From assembly GCF_947502995.1 (NCBI RefSeq), contig NZ_CANNBW010000005.1, positions 62,001-126,000 on the forward strand: 64,000 nt of DNA, given 5' to 3'. Positions 35,858 to 44,236 of the stretch are shown here, one piece after another. The position numbers and the translations under genes are program-made. How positions within the stretch are numbered: position 1 is the first letter of the stretch; each line of letters begins with the position of its first letter. The notes under the pieces were generated by a model. It was not told the origin of the DNA and ran no database searches. It was given only the letters and a program-made list of their open reading frames with translations. The DNA comes from an uncultured Tenacibaculum sp. (lineage in GTDB: Bacteria; Bacteroidota; Bacteroidia; Flavobacteriales; Flavobacteriaceae).

Positions 35858-36994
35858 TTGCAAGATTTCTTCCTATTCATTATTTATTCTGGAATTACAC
35901 TAAATCTTTTATTGATTTTTCTTGTTATAAACAGATTTAAAAAGCAATTTTCAAATCAGATATTAGTATACATATTAGTATGTTTACTTGTTTTGTTTTT
36001 AACTTATGCTTCTTCATACATCCAAAGTGATACTATTAGTTCTATAATACTTCCGTTAGGAGCAATTATCTATATGGCTTTAGGTCCATTATTGTTAAAT
36101 TATGTACAAGCTATTTATAGTAAAATCACAATTCAGAAAATAATTAAAAATTTAATCCCTTTTTTTATTGGGTTACTAACGTTTACGTTACCTAGTTATA
36201 TTTTTAAAACCCCAACAAATGAACAAGGATTTAATTATAATACTCTAATCTACATTATTCCATTTTTAGGTTCAGTTTACTTTATTTACTGTTTGTACAA
36301 TTGTTATAGAACTTTAAAAAAATATAGAACTACTCTTAAAAAAAATTACTCTTTTACAAAAAATATTGATTTAAAATGGTTTTCGATATGGGTAAATGGT
36401 TTAATTGCTTTGTTAATAATTGATATGATTTGCGGCGGCATCTTAATTGCTTATCCTTCCCTTCAATTGGTACTTTTTATTAATCTTTTATACTTAACTG
36501 GATTAATTTGGTATATGGGATATTATGGATTAAATCAATCTCAAGTTTTTTTGACAACTCAAGAAGTAGAAAAAACAGAAACCAAACTATATAATCAACC
36601 TACCTCTCTAATTCAATCTGATGAGTTTTTAGATTTAGAGAAGAAATTGAAAGAATTATTTGAAAACAGACAGTTATTTAAACAACAAATTCTAACATTA
36701 AGAGAAACAGCAGATGCTCTTGAGATTTCAGATAAAAAACTTTCTAATTTCATTAATCAACATTTGAAAACTAGCTTTTATGATTATGTAAATTCATATC
36801 GAATTCAAAATTTTAAAGAAAGTATTCGAAAAGGTGATTCTAATCAATTAACCTTACTTGCCATTGCTTTCGATTCTGGATTCAATTCCAAAGCAACTTT
36901 TAATAGAGTTTTTAAAAATAGTGAAGGTATTACACCTCTTCAATATAAAAAAAGTATAGAAAAAGGTATCATTGCTTCCAATGAGTCGATTTGA
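35858..36994 (+). CDS. AraC-type regulator with polytopic membrane N-terminus
   Basis: A 378-residue protein with about seven hydrophobic helices in residues 4-225, then a cytoplasmic AraC/HTH_18 domain (about 265-370). The HTH part reads LRETADALEISDKKLSNFINQHLKTSFYDYVNSYRIQNFKESI and LLAIAFDSGFNSKATFNRVFKNSEGITPLQYKK. Translation appears to start at TTG 35858 (MQDFFLFIIYSGITL), because the first helix begins at once and no ATG is close. It presumably senses a membrane or extracellular signal. It overlaps the CPBP reading frame only if that gene used an earlier TTG. Confidence 0.88.
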   Translation: MQDFFLFIIYSGITLNLLLIFLVINRFKKQFSNQILVYILVCLLVLFLTYASSYIQSDTISSIILPLGAIIYMALGPLLLNYVQAIYSKITIQKIIKNLIPFFIGLLTFTLPSYIFKTPTNEQGFNYNTLIYIIPFLGSVYFIYCLYNCYRTLKKYRTTLKKNYSFTKNIDLKWFSIWVNGLIALLIIDMICGGILIAYPSLQLVLFINLLYLTGLIWYMGYYGLNQSQVFLTTQEVEKTETKLYNQPTSLIQSDEFLDLEKKLKELFENRQLFKQQILTLRETADALEISDKKLSNFINQHLKTSFYDYVNSYRIQNFKESIRKGDSNQLTLLAIAFDSGFNSKATFNRVFKNSEGITPLQYKKSIEKGIIASNESI

Positions 36995-37029
36995 TTCTTG
37001 TTTATCAGTTGATTTGCTCAAAATTTAAA

Positions 37030-37887
37030 ATGAGTCTCAACATTATGAACACTACAATTCAGACAAAAACAAAACAAAAATCAGACCTTAAAAAGTCTTT
37101 AAATTACATTCTTTTAGTTCTTATTATTTCTTGGGCAATTGGTTTTACGACATATAATTTATTAGATACATCAACAAGTATTATTATTAGAGCTGTATCA
37201 GAATTATCGTTAGCTATTATGCCTGCTATATTGGCCATAATTATCAATAAACGAGAAGGTGGAAATTGGAAATCGTTAAATTTTTCCAAACCCTCTGTAA
37301 AAGGAATATTTCTAGCAATCTTAATTCCTTTAGTTTATGTTAGTATTGATTTCTTTATTCAAATTTCACTAGGATTTCGAACTAGTCCTGATTGGTCTAT
37401 TTTAGGAACTTTCCCTAAAAACGCTGCTCTATTATTATTTGGTTACTTAGCTATGACAATATTAGTAATGGGTGAAGAAATTGGCTGGAGAGGTTATTTA
37501 CAAGACAAACTTTTTAATTCATACGGAAAATTCAAAGGTGTTTTTATACTCGGATTTGTATGGGGAATTTGGCATTTACCTGCAGCTTTACAAGGATACA
37601 ACTTTCAACATTATCCTTATATAGAAGCTTTTATTACATATCCTCTTATTTGTATCGCTTCATCTATAATTATTGCTTATATCGGTTTCAACAAACATTC
37701 AATATTTATTGCTGCTTTTTTTCACGCCGCTAACAACCACTTCAAGGTAACAGTATTATCAACCACAGAAGTAATCGATAACTTTAACTTTATGCTAATT
37801 AGTAATTTCGTTTGTATTGATTTAATTTTAATTTTCGGATTTCTTTACTGGAAAAAAATTAAAAAACAAGAACGATTAGAAAAATAA
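37030..37887 (+). CDS. CPBP family intramembrane metalloprotease
   Basis: A polytopic membrane protease of the CAAX/CPBP (Abi) type, 285 residues from ATG 37030 (MSLNIMNTT...). ATG 37045 is an equally possible start, while a TTG at 36991 inside the preceding gene's end is less likely. The metal motif is EEIGWRGYLQDKL (EExxxR); the second motif is VWGIWHLPAALQG and the third AAFFHAANNHFKV (H...N). Eukaryotic relatives cleave prenylated proteins, and bacterial ones are linked to bacteriocin immunity or signalling. Sitting among membrane-bound regulators, it could take part in regulated intramembrane proteolysis; that is inference. Confidence 0.88.
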   Translation: MSLNIMNTTIQTKTKQKSDLKKSLNYILLVLIISWAIGFTTYNLLDTSTSIIIRAVSELSLAIMPAILAIIINKREGGNWKSLNFSKPSVKGIFLAILIPLVYVSIDFFIQISLGFRTSPDWSILGTFPKNAALLLFGYLAMTILVMGEEIGWRGYLQDKLFNSYGKFKGVFILGFVWGIWHLPAALQGYNFQHYPYIEAFITYPLICIASSIIIAYIGFNKHSIFIAAFFHAANNHFKVTVLSTTEVIDNFNFMLISNFVCIDLILIFGFLYWKKIKKQERLEK

Positions 37888-37896
37888 AAACGTAAA

Positions 37897-37928
37897 AAAG
37901 CTCAATGAATTCTTTTTCATTGAGCTTT
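37897..37928. terminator. Bidirectional intrinsic terminator
   Basis: AAAGCTCAATGAA (37897-37909), six-base loop, TTCATTGAGCTTT (37916-37928): a perfect 13-bp stem between the convergent CPBP and nuclease genes. Confidence 0.85.
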
Positions 37929-37944
37929 AACTTTTATCTCTTTT

Positions 37945-39600
37945 TTATCTAACAATTAAAGATTTGGTTTTTACAATTCCTTTATCATTTACGAATCTAA
38001 CGATATATAATCCTTTAGATAAGTCTGAAATAGAAACCTCGGCATTAGATTTTGTAAGTTCCACTCTTTTCTGAATAACACCTAAAACATTTACAATAAA
38101 AACCTCTCCTCTATCTCTATTATTTATACTGATTACATTTGTTGCTGGATTAGGCCATACTTTAAATTCATTATCTGCTTCTTTAATTTCTTCTTCTTTG
38201 AGAACGTTACTTCTTCGAGACAACTTATTTTCTTTTGTTCTTAAACTTAACGCATCTAAATACCCATCATTTGAAGTTCCACTATTTCTTTCACTCAATA
38301 AAATCACTCTTATTTTTCGTGTTCCTGTTGGAGCAATTCTTTCATCAATAACTTCTTCCCAACTACTACTTCTATTTTTCCAATTACTATCAAAACTTGC
38401 TAATACAGTATTGTTTGCATTTCTATATTCTAACTCAATTCTTACTCTATCTCTTCCGCTATAAGACCTAATAAATCCTTCTAGATAAAAAGATTGCAAA
38501 CCATTATCAATAGCATTTGCATAAGCTTCAACATTTACATCTTGATAAATTTCTCCAGTACTAGAATTCCCAAACCAAAAAATATAATTTCCTTGTTTAG
38601 CTGTCGGATATCCATTACGTCCACCACGAACTCTAATACTATTTCCAGAAACTTGATTCCAACTATTCAAATTACTTTCCTCTGCACTATACTGTTGCAA
38701 TAGGTTTTCACCATAACTTGAATCACTTCCATTATCGCCTCCTCCATTTTCTTCAGGAATAGTATAAGTAACCATCATAGCACGATGATCACTCGCATAA
38801 TTATTTAACTTAACCTCTGCTTCATCATTTGTTGGTCCGTATCGAACTGCATTAATAGCTTCAACATTATTTCCTTTATGATAAATGATATCGATTCTAT
38901 CATAAACCTCATTCGATGATCTTCTTGGCGTCCATGTATCTCCAGGATTTAATACTTCATTCGGATAAACTTCTCGCCAAGAATCTTTCAATCCTATGTT
39001 TATTGCTTTTCTACTAGCTGGCCAAGCCACTTTTAGCGCGTGAACGTTTGCATTTGTAGCTCTTGTAGTCCAATCTAAATGACTTGGTTCGTTAAAATCT
39101 CCAGTAAAAAATACAGGAGCTCCAGCAGGAACCCAACTTTGTATGGTATTTACAATATTAGTCATTTCTCTTCCTCTTGTTCTATTTGCCGAATTAATAG
39201 CCGCAGACTCTGATCTTATACTTCTATCTCTTATTTCATAAGGTTCATAAGGATATGAAGTTAAATGTGCATTGAATACATAAATTTTTAAACCATCAGG
39301 TAACGTGATTTGAACTCCTGAAGAATTTGTGGAAGTAATAGGATAACGAGAAATAATTGTTACACTACTATTTACAGCATGATAATAAAACCCAAGTGAG
39401 TTTGCAATACTTCGAGCTGCTCCGTATGATTCTTGTAAACCAATGACATCTGCACCTGAAGCTCTTACTACGTTTAAGGCTGAATTACTACTTGTTGAAT
39501 ACAACTTATTAAAAGTCATTACTTTTAAGTTATTTTGTGAGTTCGAAATACTCAAAAAAGTAAAAAACATTACAATACATAAAAAGTAGATTTGTTTCAT
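37945..39600 (-). CDS. Secreted endonuclease/exonuclease/phosphatase with type IX secretion C-terminal domain
   Basis: A 551-residue protein with a signal peptide (to about residue 21). The EEP-fold catalytic domain (about 22-280) carries VIGLQESYG (catalytic Glu), FFTGDFNEPSHLDW and NNYASDHRAMMVTY (catalytic Asp-His). A glycine-rich linker (NGGGDNGSD) follows, then a beta-rich domain of about 150 residues that resembles a carbohydrate-binding module. The C-terminal Por/T9SS sorting domain (about 475-551) has FKVWPNPATNVISI, SDLSKGLYIVRF and KTKSLIVR. It is expected to be secreted or surface-attached and to cut extracellular DNA or phosphoesters. The substrate is not determined. Confidence 0.9.
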   Translation of the reverse strand: MKQIYFLCIVMFFTFLSISNSQNNLKVMTFNKLYSTSSNSALNVVRASGADVIGLQESYGAARSIANSLGFYYHAVNSSVTIISRYPITSTNSSGVQITLPDGLKIYVFNAHLTSYPYEPYEIRDRSIRSESAAINSANRTRGREMTNIVNTIQSWVPAGAPVFFTGDFNEPSHLDWTTRATNANVHALKVAWPASRKAINIGLKDSWREVYPNEVLNPGDTWTPRRSSNEVYDRIDIIYHKGNNVEAINAVRYGPTNDEAEVKLNNYASDHRAMMVTYTIPEENGGGDNGSDSSYGENLLQQYSAEESNLNSWNQVSGNSIRVRGGRNGYPTAKQGNYIFWFGNSSTGEIYQDVNVEAYANAIDNGLQSFYLEGFIRSYSGRDRVRIELEYRNANNTVLASFDSNWKNRSSSWEEVIDERIAPTGTRKIRVILLSERNSGTSNDGYLDALSLRTKENKLSRRSNVLKEEEIKEADNEFKVWPNPATNVISINNRDRGEVFIVNVLGVIQKRVELTKSNAEVSISDLSKGLYIVRFVNDKGIVKTKSLIVR

Positions 39601-39730
39601 TTTTAGTGATTTTAAATTTAGAAGGTTATAATTGTTTTAATTAATTGATGCTCGAAATTAAACCACTAAAATGTTGAGAACACTAAGCTTGAATTAACTT
39701 TTTGTTAAGTTGACTGAATTAAAATAGAAC

Positions 39731-39768
39731 TGTAACAATTCATAATTTAAATTGTTATTAATGTTACA
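39731..39768. repeat. Inverted repeats upstream of the AraC-type gene at 39846
   Basis: TAACAATT (39733-39740) and AATTGTTA (39750-39757) are perfect inverted repeats. TGTAACA (39731-39737) is also mirrored by TGTTACA (39762-39768). They lie 78 bp before the regulator's ATG, in the gap shared with the divergent nuclease gene, and could be its binding site. Confidence 0.5.
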
Positions 39769-39845
39769 TGTTCTCTTTAACTGATATATTTTAGAGAATT
39801 GAAATTTAAAGAAAATAACATCTTTTATACTCTTAATGTTAAGAT

Positions 39846-40964
39846 ATGCGCATAGAATTATCTTTTTTTGATTTATCTGTACTAATAGGAATTACAACCG
39901 GAATCGTTTGTAGTATCATTTTACTAAAAAAATCAACCATTAAAAAGTCTAATAAATTTCTTGCTTTAGGAATTTTAGCCTTTGTGTGGTTAAACTCAAA
40001 AATGTTATTGCTTTCTCTAAATCTTTGGGAAGTTCATGGGTTTGGATATTTTCCTAATAGTGTTGAAATAGCAATACCTCCACTATTCTACTTTTATTTT
40101 TTATCAATAAAAAATATCGACTTTAAATTTAGAAAGAAAGATTGGCTGCACTTTACTCCCTTTTTCGTTTCTCAAATGTATTCTGTAATCATGTATATCG
40201 CTGCTATGCAAACTCAGGTATACTCAGAAAAAAGAATAATTACAGATGCTTTATTTTTTAATGAAGCAAAAAATCTAGATGAATATATTTTAATGATTAT
40301 GAGTGGTTGTTATTTATATTTTGGCGGATTAGAACTTAAAAGTTTTATTAAAGGACTTCCAAAAACAAACACAAAACAAGATTCTGAAATTAAATTTCTA
40401 AATATTTTATTCTTTTTACTCTGTACATTATCTACACTTCATATTATTAATTTTACTTTAAATGCTGTTTTAGATCACAGTTACAACTGGCGTTGGGATC
40501 TTCATCATTCTTTAATAGCAGCTATTGTTTATTACATAGCTATAATTGGATTTAAAAATGCTGAAGTTATCTTACCTCAAAAAAATAATAACAAAGAGAA
40601 TGATGTAGATATTTCTATAATTGAAAAATTAAATACGGCTATTATTTCTAATAAAGTTTATTTAAATCCTAAATTGACTTTAAAGTCTTTGGCCAAACAA
40701 TTAGATATTAGTGACACTTTATTGTCTAGCACTATAAACGCTCATTATCAAAAAAACTTTAGATCGTTAATTAATGAAGCTCGGGTTGAAGAAGTAAAAA
40801 AACGATTACTTAATGGAGAGCTAGATAATTTATCTCTTTTAGGAATTGCCAAAGAATGTGGTTTTAACTCTGAAGCTAGTTTTTATAGAATTTTTAAATC
40901 AGAAACTCAAATTACACCTAAAAAATTTATCAGCAACAACTTAGAATTATCTAATTCTATTTGA
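39846..40964 (+). CDS. AraC-type regulator with polytopic membrane N-terminus
   Basis: A 372-residue protein of the same design as the one at 35858: about seven hydrophobic helices (residues 8-240) and a C-terminal AraC/HTH_18 domain (about 255-365). The HTH part reads LTLKSLAKQLDISDTLLSSTINAHYQKNFRSLINEARVEEVKKRLL and LLGIAKECGFNSEASFYRIFKSETQITPKKF. It is divergent from the secreted nuclease across 245 bp containing inverted repeats, so it may control that gene. The signal is unknown. Confidence 0.9.
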   Translation: MRIELSFFDLSVLIGITTGIVCSIILLKKSTIKKSNKFLALGILAFVWLNSKMLLLSLNLWEVHGFGYFPNSVEIAIPPLFYFYFLSIKNIDFKFRKKDWLHFTPFFVSQMYSVIMYIAAMQTQVYSEKRIITDALFFNEAKNLDEYILMIMSGCYLYFGGLELKSFIKGLPKTNTKQDSEIKFLNILFFLLCTLSTLHIINFTLNAVLDHSYNWRWDLHHSLIAAIVYYIAIIGFKNAEVILPQKNNNKENDVDISIIEKLNTAIISNKVYLNPKLTLKSLAKQLDISDTLLSSTINAHYQKNFRSLINEARVEEVKKRLLNGELDNLSLLGIAKECGFNSEASFYRIFKSETQITPKKFISNNLELSNSI

Positions 40965-40977
40965 TAGAACAATAAAT

Positions 40978-41008
40978 AAAAAAGATCACTTTTTCAGTGA
41001 TCTTTTTT
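40978..41008. terminator. Bidirectional intrinsic terminator
   Basis: AAAAAAGATCACT (40978-40990), loop TTTTC, AGTGATCTTTTTT (40996-41008): a perfect 13-bp stem between the convergent AraC-type and DUF4097 genes. Its arms share GATCACT/AGTGATC with the terminator at 34086. Confidence 0.85.
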
Positions 41009-41011
41009 CTA

Positions 41012-41824
41012 TTAGTTAGAACGAATAATTACATCGCCATTATAATTTTTGAATAATATTTCTGGACCTCCACCATTAATTGCTCCTTCTATCCATTTTT
41101 CTATTTTTACTTTATAACCATTACCTGTTCTTTCACTTTTAGATGTTTTACTTTTAACAGGCTTCGATTTTAAATCGTAATCGGTAAAAATATCGCCTCG
41201 TTCAGATTTAATTCTTACATCTGCTTTTAAACTTTTAGGAAAAGTAATATCTATATCTCCATTTAAACTACTAAACGCCATAGGTGTATCTGGAGTAACT
41301 TTAAGAAAATTCACTGTAATATCTTTATTTAAAGCATCTGCACTAACAGCTCCGCTAATATCTTTTAATGTGATTTTTCCGTTCGCATTACTTACATCCA
41401 TAATACCATTTACATTTTCTACATAAATTTCTCCACTATTATAGGTTGATAGTTTTAAAGAAAAGTTTTTTGGAACCTCTATTTCAAAATCTGTAATACC
41501 ATTTCTATCAGAATCTACATCAATAGCATTATTATATTCTTTCACACTGAAATCTAATCCCACATTAGAAATCTGTTTTAAACCTTGTAAATCTTTTCGA
41601 TTTTTCTTTTTTCTACTCCTGTATTTATTTCCTTCCCTAACGGAAGCTTTTATAATTACTTCTTTAGTATTAGAACCTTTTACTTTTATAGCACCATTAA
41701 GAATCTTCACTTTCAAAAATCCTGGTTTAGTTGGATCTGTTAATGGCACTTTTACAGTTTCTTGAGCTGAAAGTTGAAAAACAACTAAGAAAACAATGCT
41801 AATTATTATTTTAATAAATCTCAT
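41012..41824 (-). CDS. DUF4097 family beta-strand repeat protein
   Basis: A 270-residue protein with a signal peptide (to about residue 21, ending in SAQ) and a beta-helix-like body made of repeated short strands (GEIYVENVNGIMDVSNANGKITLKDISGAVSADALNKDITVNF). This is the DUF4097/DUF4098 (putative adhesin) pattern. No catalytic residues are visible. It is probably exported. It lies seven bases after a second DUF4097 gene, downstream of an ECF sigma/anti-sigma pair. Such proteins often accompany sigma and anti-sigma genes; the function is unknown. Confidence 0.85.
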   Translation of the reverse strand: MRFIKIIISIVFLVVFQLSAQETVKVPLTDPTKPGFLKVKILNGAIKVKGSNTKEVIIKASVREGNKYRSRKKKNRKDLQGLKQISNVGLDFSVKEYNNAIDVDSDRNGITDFEIEVPKNFSLKLSTYNSGEIYVENVNGIMDVSNANGKITLKDISGAVSADALNKDITVNFLKVTPDTPMAFSSLNGDIDITFPKSLKADVRIKSERGDIFTDYDLKSKPVKSKTSKSERTGNGYKVKIEKWIEGAINGGGPEILFKNYNGDVIIRSN

Positions 41825-41831
41825 ACTTCTT

Positions 41832-42743
41832 TTATTTTTTTACAATGGCATCTCCATTCAACTGATCGAAATGAAAAGGAATTTTACCATTTCCTATTTT
41901 AAAATTCTTTCTTATATTAAGTTTATATTTTACTCCTCTTTTTGAGTTCTGTTTTATTTTGGAAACTTGAGGCTCTGTTTTCTCAACATCAAAATTTGTA
42001 TAAAAGTTTCCATTCATTGTTTTGTAACTAATTTCTGCATTTAATCCATTTTTAAACAACACATTAATATCTCCGTTTAGTGATTTAAACCAGCTTTCTT
42101 TAGTTGGATTTTTAGCATAGGTGATATTAATATCTTTATTCAAAGCATTTACATCTGTTTGTCCAGAAACATTGGTCATATCAATTGCTCCATTCACATT
42201 ATGCACGATTAATAATTTTCCATGAACATTATCTACCGTAATATTGCCTTTATTAATTGCTTTAACATCTATACTTACATTTTTAGGAACTTTCACTTTA
42301 AAATCTAAACGATATTTATACATTCTTTTCTTACGATGTTTGTAATTTCTTCTACTTCCGAAATTAAACTCATGATGTTGAAAATTTCCTGTTTCTAAAT
42401 CAAACTTAGAATATGGTGAATCCATATAGATATATACTGCATCTCCTTTTTTTGCAGATTTCACTCCGATTTCTTGCATACCTTCAGCAACATCTTGTTT
42501 TGTATCTGCTGAAACTTTCTTTACTACTTCAATTTTGATGGTTTTTCCGTTGTAACCTTCCACATCTATAGAACCGTAAACATTATCGATTACCACAATA
42601 TTGTCTGGCGATTGTTCTAAAAATTGATATTCTTCTTTTATTGTCTCTACTTGATTGTATTTCTTTTCTCCTTTAAGATATTGTGCATTTATAAATAAGG
42701 TATTTAAAAATAGTATTAATAAACTGATTTTAATTGTTTTCAT
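41832..42743 (-). CDS. DUF4097 family beta-strand repeat protein
   Basis: A 303-residue paralogue of the next gene downstream, with a signal peptide (to about residue 20, ending in NAQ). The repeats include IVVIDNVYGSIDVEGYNGKTIKIEV, KGNITVDNVHGKLLIVHNVNGAIDMTNVSGQTDVNALNKDI and SLNGDINVLFKN. An unusual basic, aromatic insertion (FGSRRNYKHRKKRMYKYR) interrupts the body at about residue 130. It is 77 bp after the HEAT-repeat gene and is cotranscribed with the second DUF4097 gene. Function unknown. Confidence 0.85.
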   Translation of the reverse strand: MKTIKISLLILFLNTLFINAQYLKGEKKYNQVETIKEEYQFLEQSPDNIVVIDNVYGSIDVEGYNGKTIKIEVVKKVSADTKQDVAEGMQEIGVKSAKKGDAVYIYMDSPYSKFDLETGNFQHHEFNFGSRRNYKHRKKRMYKYRLDFKVKVPKNVSIDVKAINKGNITVDNVHGKLLIVHNVNGAIDMTNVSGQTDVNALNKDINITYAKNPTKESWFKSLNGDINVLFKNGLNAEISYKTMNGNFYTNFDVEKTEPQVSKIKQNSKRGVKYKLNIRKNFKIGNGKIPFHFDQLNGDAIVKK

Positions 42744-42820
42744 GTTTTTTGGTTTTGATGAATGACTATATGTATCTCTGTAAAAAGCGACCTAGGATTT
42801 ACCATTTACATCAAATTCTT

Positions 42821-43615
42821 TTAGTATATGTTAGATATACTTTCTTCTATTTTTTGTTTTGCGCTAGAATTTATTCCTTCTTGATCTATTAATTCTTTAA
42901 ATGGTTTTACAGCTTCTTTTTCCTGTAATAAAACCATCACATCTGCTAATTCTATTTGTACTAATGGTGATTTCTGATGTACTATCGAAGCAACCAATCC
43001 TTCTCTTACAATAGGCATGTCTGTGTATTTTTTTAAAGATTCTATTGCAGATAAACGAACATTTACATTTTCATCGTTATTTAATGTTGCGAATAAAGCC
43101 TTTATAATTGTTTCTGTTACTTCACTTAATTTACTCACTTCATTAACAGCTTGTAATCTTTGATTTGCAGAAGGTTGATCTAATAATGTTAATACCAACT
43201 GAGATCGTACTTGCTCTGTTTCTTTTTGAGCTACTCTTACTTCTTCAGGAATATGTATTTCTTTTACATTATTCATTTCTTTTCCTAAAAAGAAACCAAT
43301 AGTTAAAATACCAAATGCATAAAACACTTTTCTAAATGGTAATACTTCTATACGTTTTACAAATCGCACTAATGATGAATCTTTTTGTTCTTCCTTCACT
43401 TCTTCATTCAGCATTTCATAAAACTTGCGATCCATTTCCATAGTAGGTTCTGGAATTTCTATATTTTCTGCTTCCCAGAAAAAACTCATTTCTAAAAATT
43501 CTTCTTTTAAAACAGGATCTTTTTCCAATTGTATTTCAAAATCTCTTTCTTCTGTTTCAGATAAATTACCTGACAAGTAATCTATCATCATTGCTTTAAC
43601 ATCTAAATTTTCCAT
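42821..43615 (-). CDS. Membrane-tethered HEAT-repeat protein, probable anti-sigma factor
   Basis: A 264-residue protein. The N-terminal part (MIDYLSGNLSETEERDFEIQLEKDPVLKEEFLEM, about residues 10-45) looks like the sigma-binding region of anti-sigma factors, without a zinc motif. One membrane helix follows (FRKVFYAFGILTIGFFLGKEM, about 93-113). The C-terminal half is made of HEAT-like helical repeats (NENVNVRLSAIESLKKYTDMPIVREGLVASIVHQKSPLVQIELADVMVLL). It starts one base after the sigma-factor stop, which supports a partner role. The HEAT part is probably periplasmic and could sense protein state. Confidence 0.82.
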   Translation of the reverse strand: MENLDVKAMMIDYLSGNLSETEERDFEIQLEKDPVLKEEFLEMSFFWEAENIEIPEPTMEMDRKFYEMLNEEVKEEQKDSSLVRFVKRIEVLPFRKVFYAFGILTIGFFLGKEMNNVKEIHIPEEVRVAQKETEQVRSQLVLTLLDQPSANQRLQAVNEVSKLSEVTETIIKALFATLNNDENVNVRLSAIESLKKYTDMPIVREGLVASIVHQKSPLVQIELADVMVLLQEKEAVKPFKELIDQEGINSSAKQKIEESISNIY

Positions 43616-43616
43616 A

Positions 43617-44165
43617 CTATCTCTTGTCTAATGTTAAATAAATCTTTTTTAAATCGTGCAATGCCCTATGAACTCTAATTCTAGCATTACCTTCAGAACA
43701 TCCTATGATTTCTCCCAACTCTTTATATTTCAATTCTTTCATTTTACTTAGAATGATTAACTCTTTTTTTGCTTCAGGTAATTGATTTATCGCTTTCTTT
43801 AAAAGCATTATTCTTTCTGTCTGCTCTATTGTATTTTCTGCATTTTCGAAAGAACAAACATCATATTGTTCTTCTATATCATAGGTTTTATTTTTGTTTT
43901 TCCCTTTGAAATGATCGTAATACACATTTCTTGCGATTTTAAAAATCCATGATAAGAAATTACTTTCCTCTGTATATGTGTGTTTATACTTAATAACTCG
44001 TATAAATACGTTTTGTACTAAATCTTCACATAAATTAGCATCTTTACTCATCTGAAAGAAGAAACCAAACAAACGTTTCTTGTAACGCTCATATAAAAGC
44101 CCCAACGTATGCCTTTCACCTGATTTTACTTTCAGCATTAATGCACTATCTGATAATGAATCCAA
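43617..44165 (-). CDS. ECF-type RNA polymerase sigma factor
   Basis: A 182-residue sigma-70 family factor. Region 2 is FFFQMSKDANLCEDLVQNVFIRVIKYKHTYTEESNFLSWIFKIARNVYYDHF. Region 4 is AINQLPEAKKELIILSKMKELKYKELGEIIGCSEGNARIRVHRALHDLK. Regions 1 and 3 are absent, as usual for ECF factors. It is first in the unit sigma, HEAT-type anti-sigma, DUF4097, DUF4097, and probably controls this unit and other envelope genes. No clear autoregulatory promoter was identified. Confidence 0.94.
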   Translation of the reverse strand: MDSLSDSALMLKVKSGERHTLGLLYERYKKRLFGFFFQMSKDANLCEDLVQNVFIRVIKYKHTYTEESNFLSWIFKIARNVYYDHFKGKNKNKTYDIEEQYDVCSFENAENTIEQTERIMLLKKAINQLPEAKKELIILSKMKELKYKELGEIIGCSEGNARIRVHRALHDLKKIYLTLDKR

Positions 44166-44236
44166 ACTTTTAAAATAATGTTAGTTAGTTGTTTGATAGG
44201 AAGAACTGCAATTTTTTTAAAACGTTACAAACTTTT

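Noticed and set aside
37104..37289. Minus-strand open frames inside the CPBP gene and similar antisense frames elsewhere
   Set aside because: They are short, lie opposite genes with clear families, and show no protein motifs or promoter signals.
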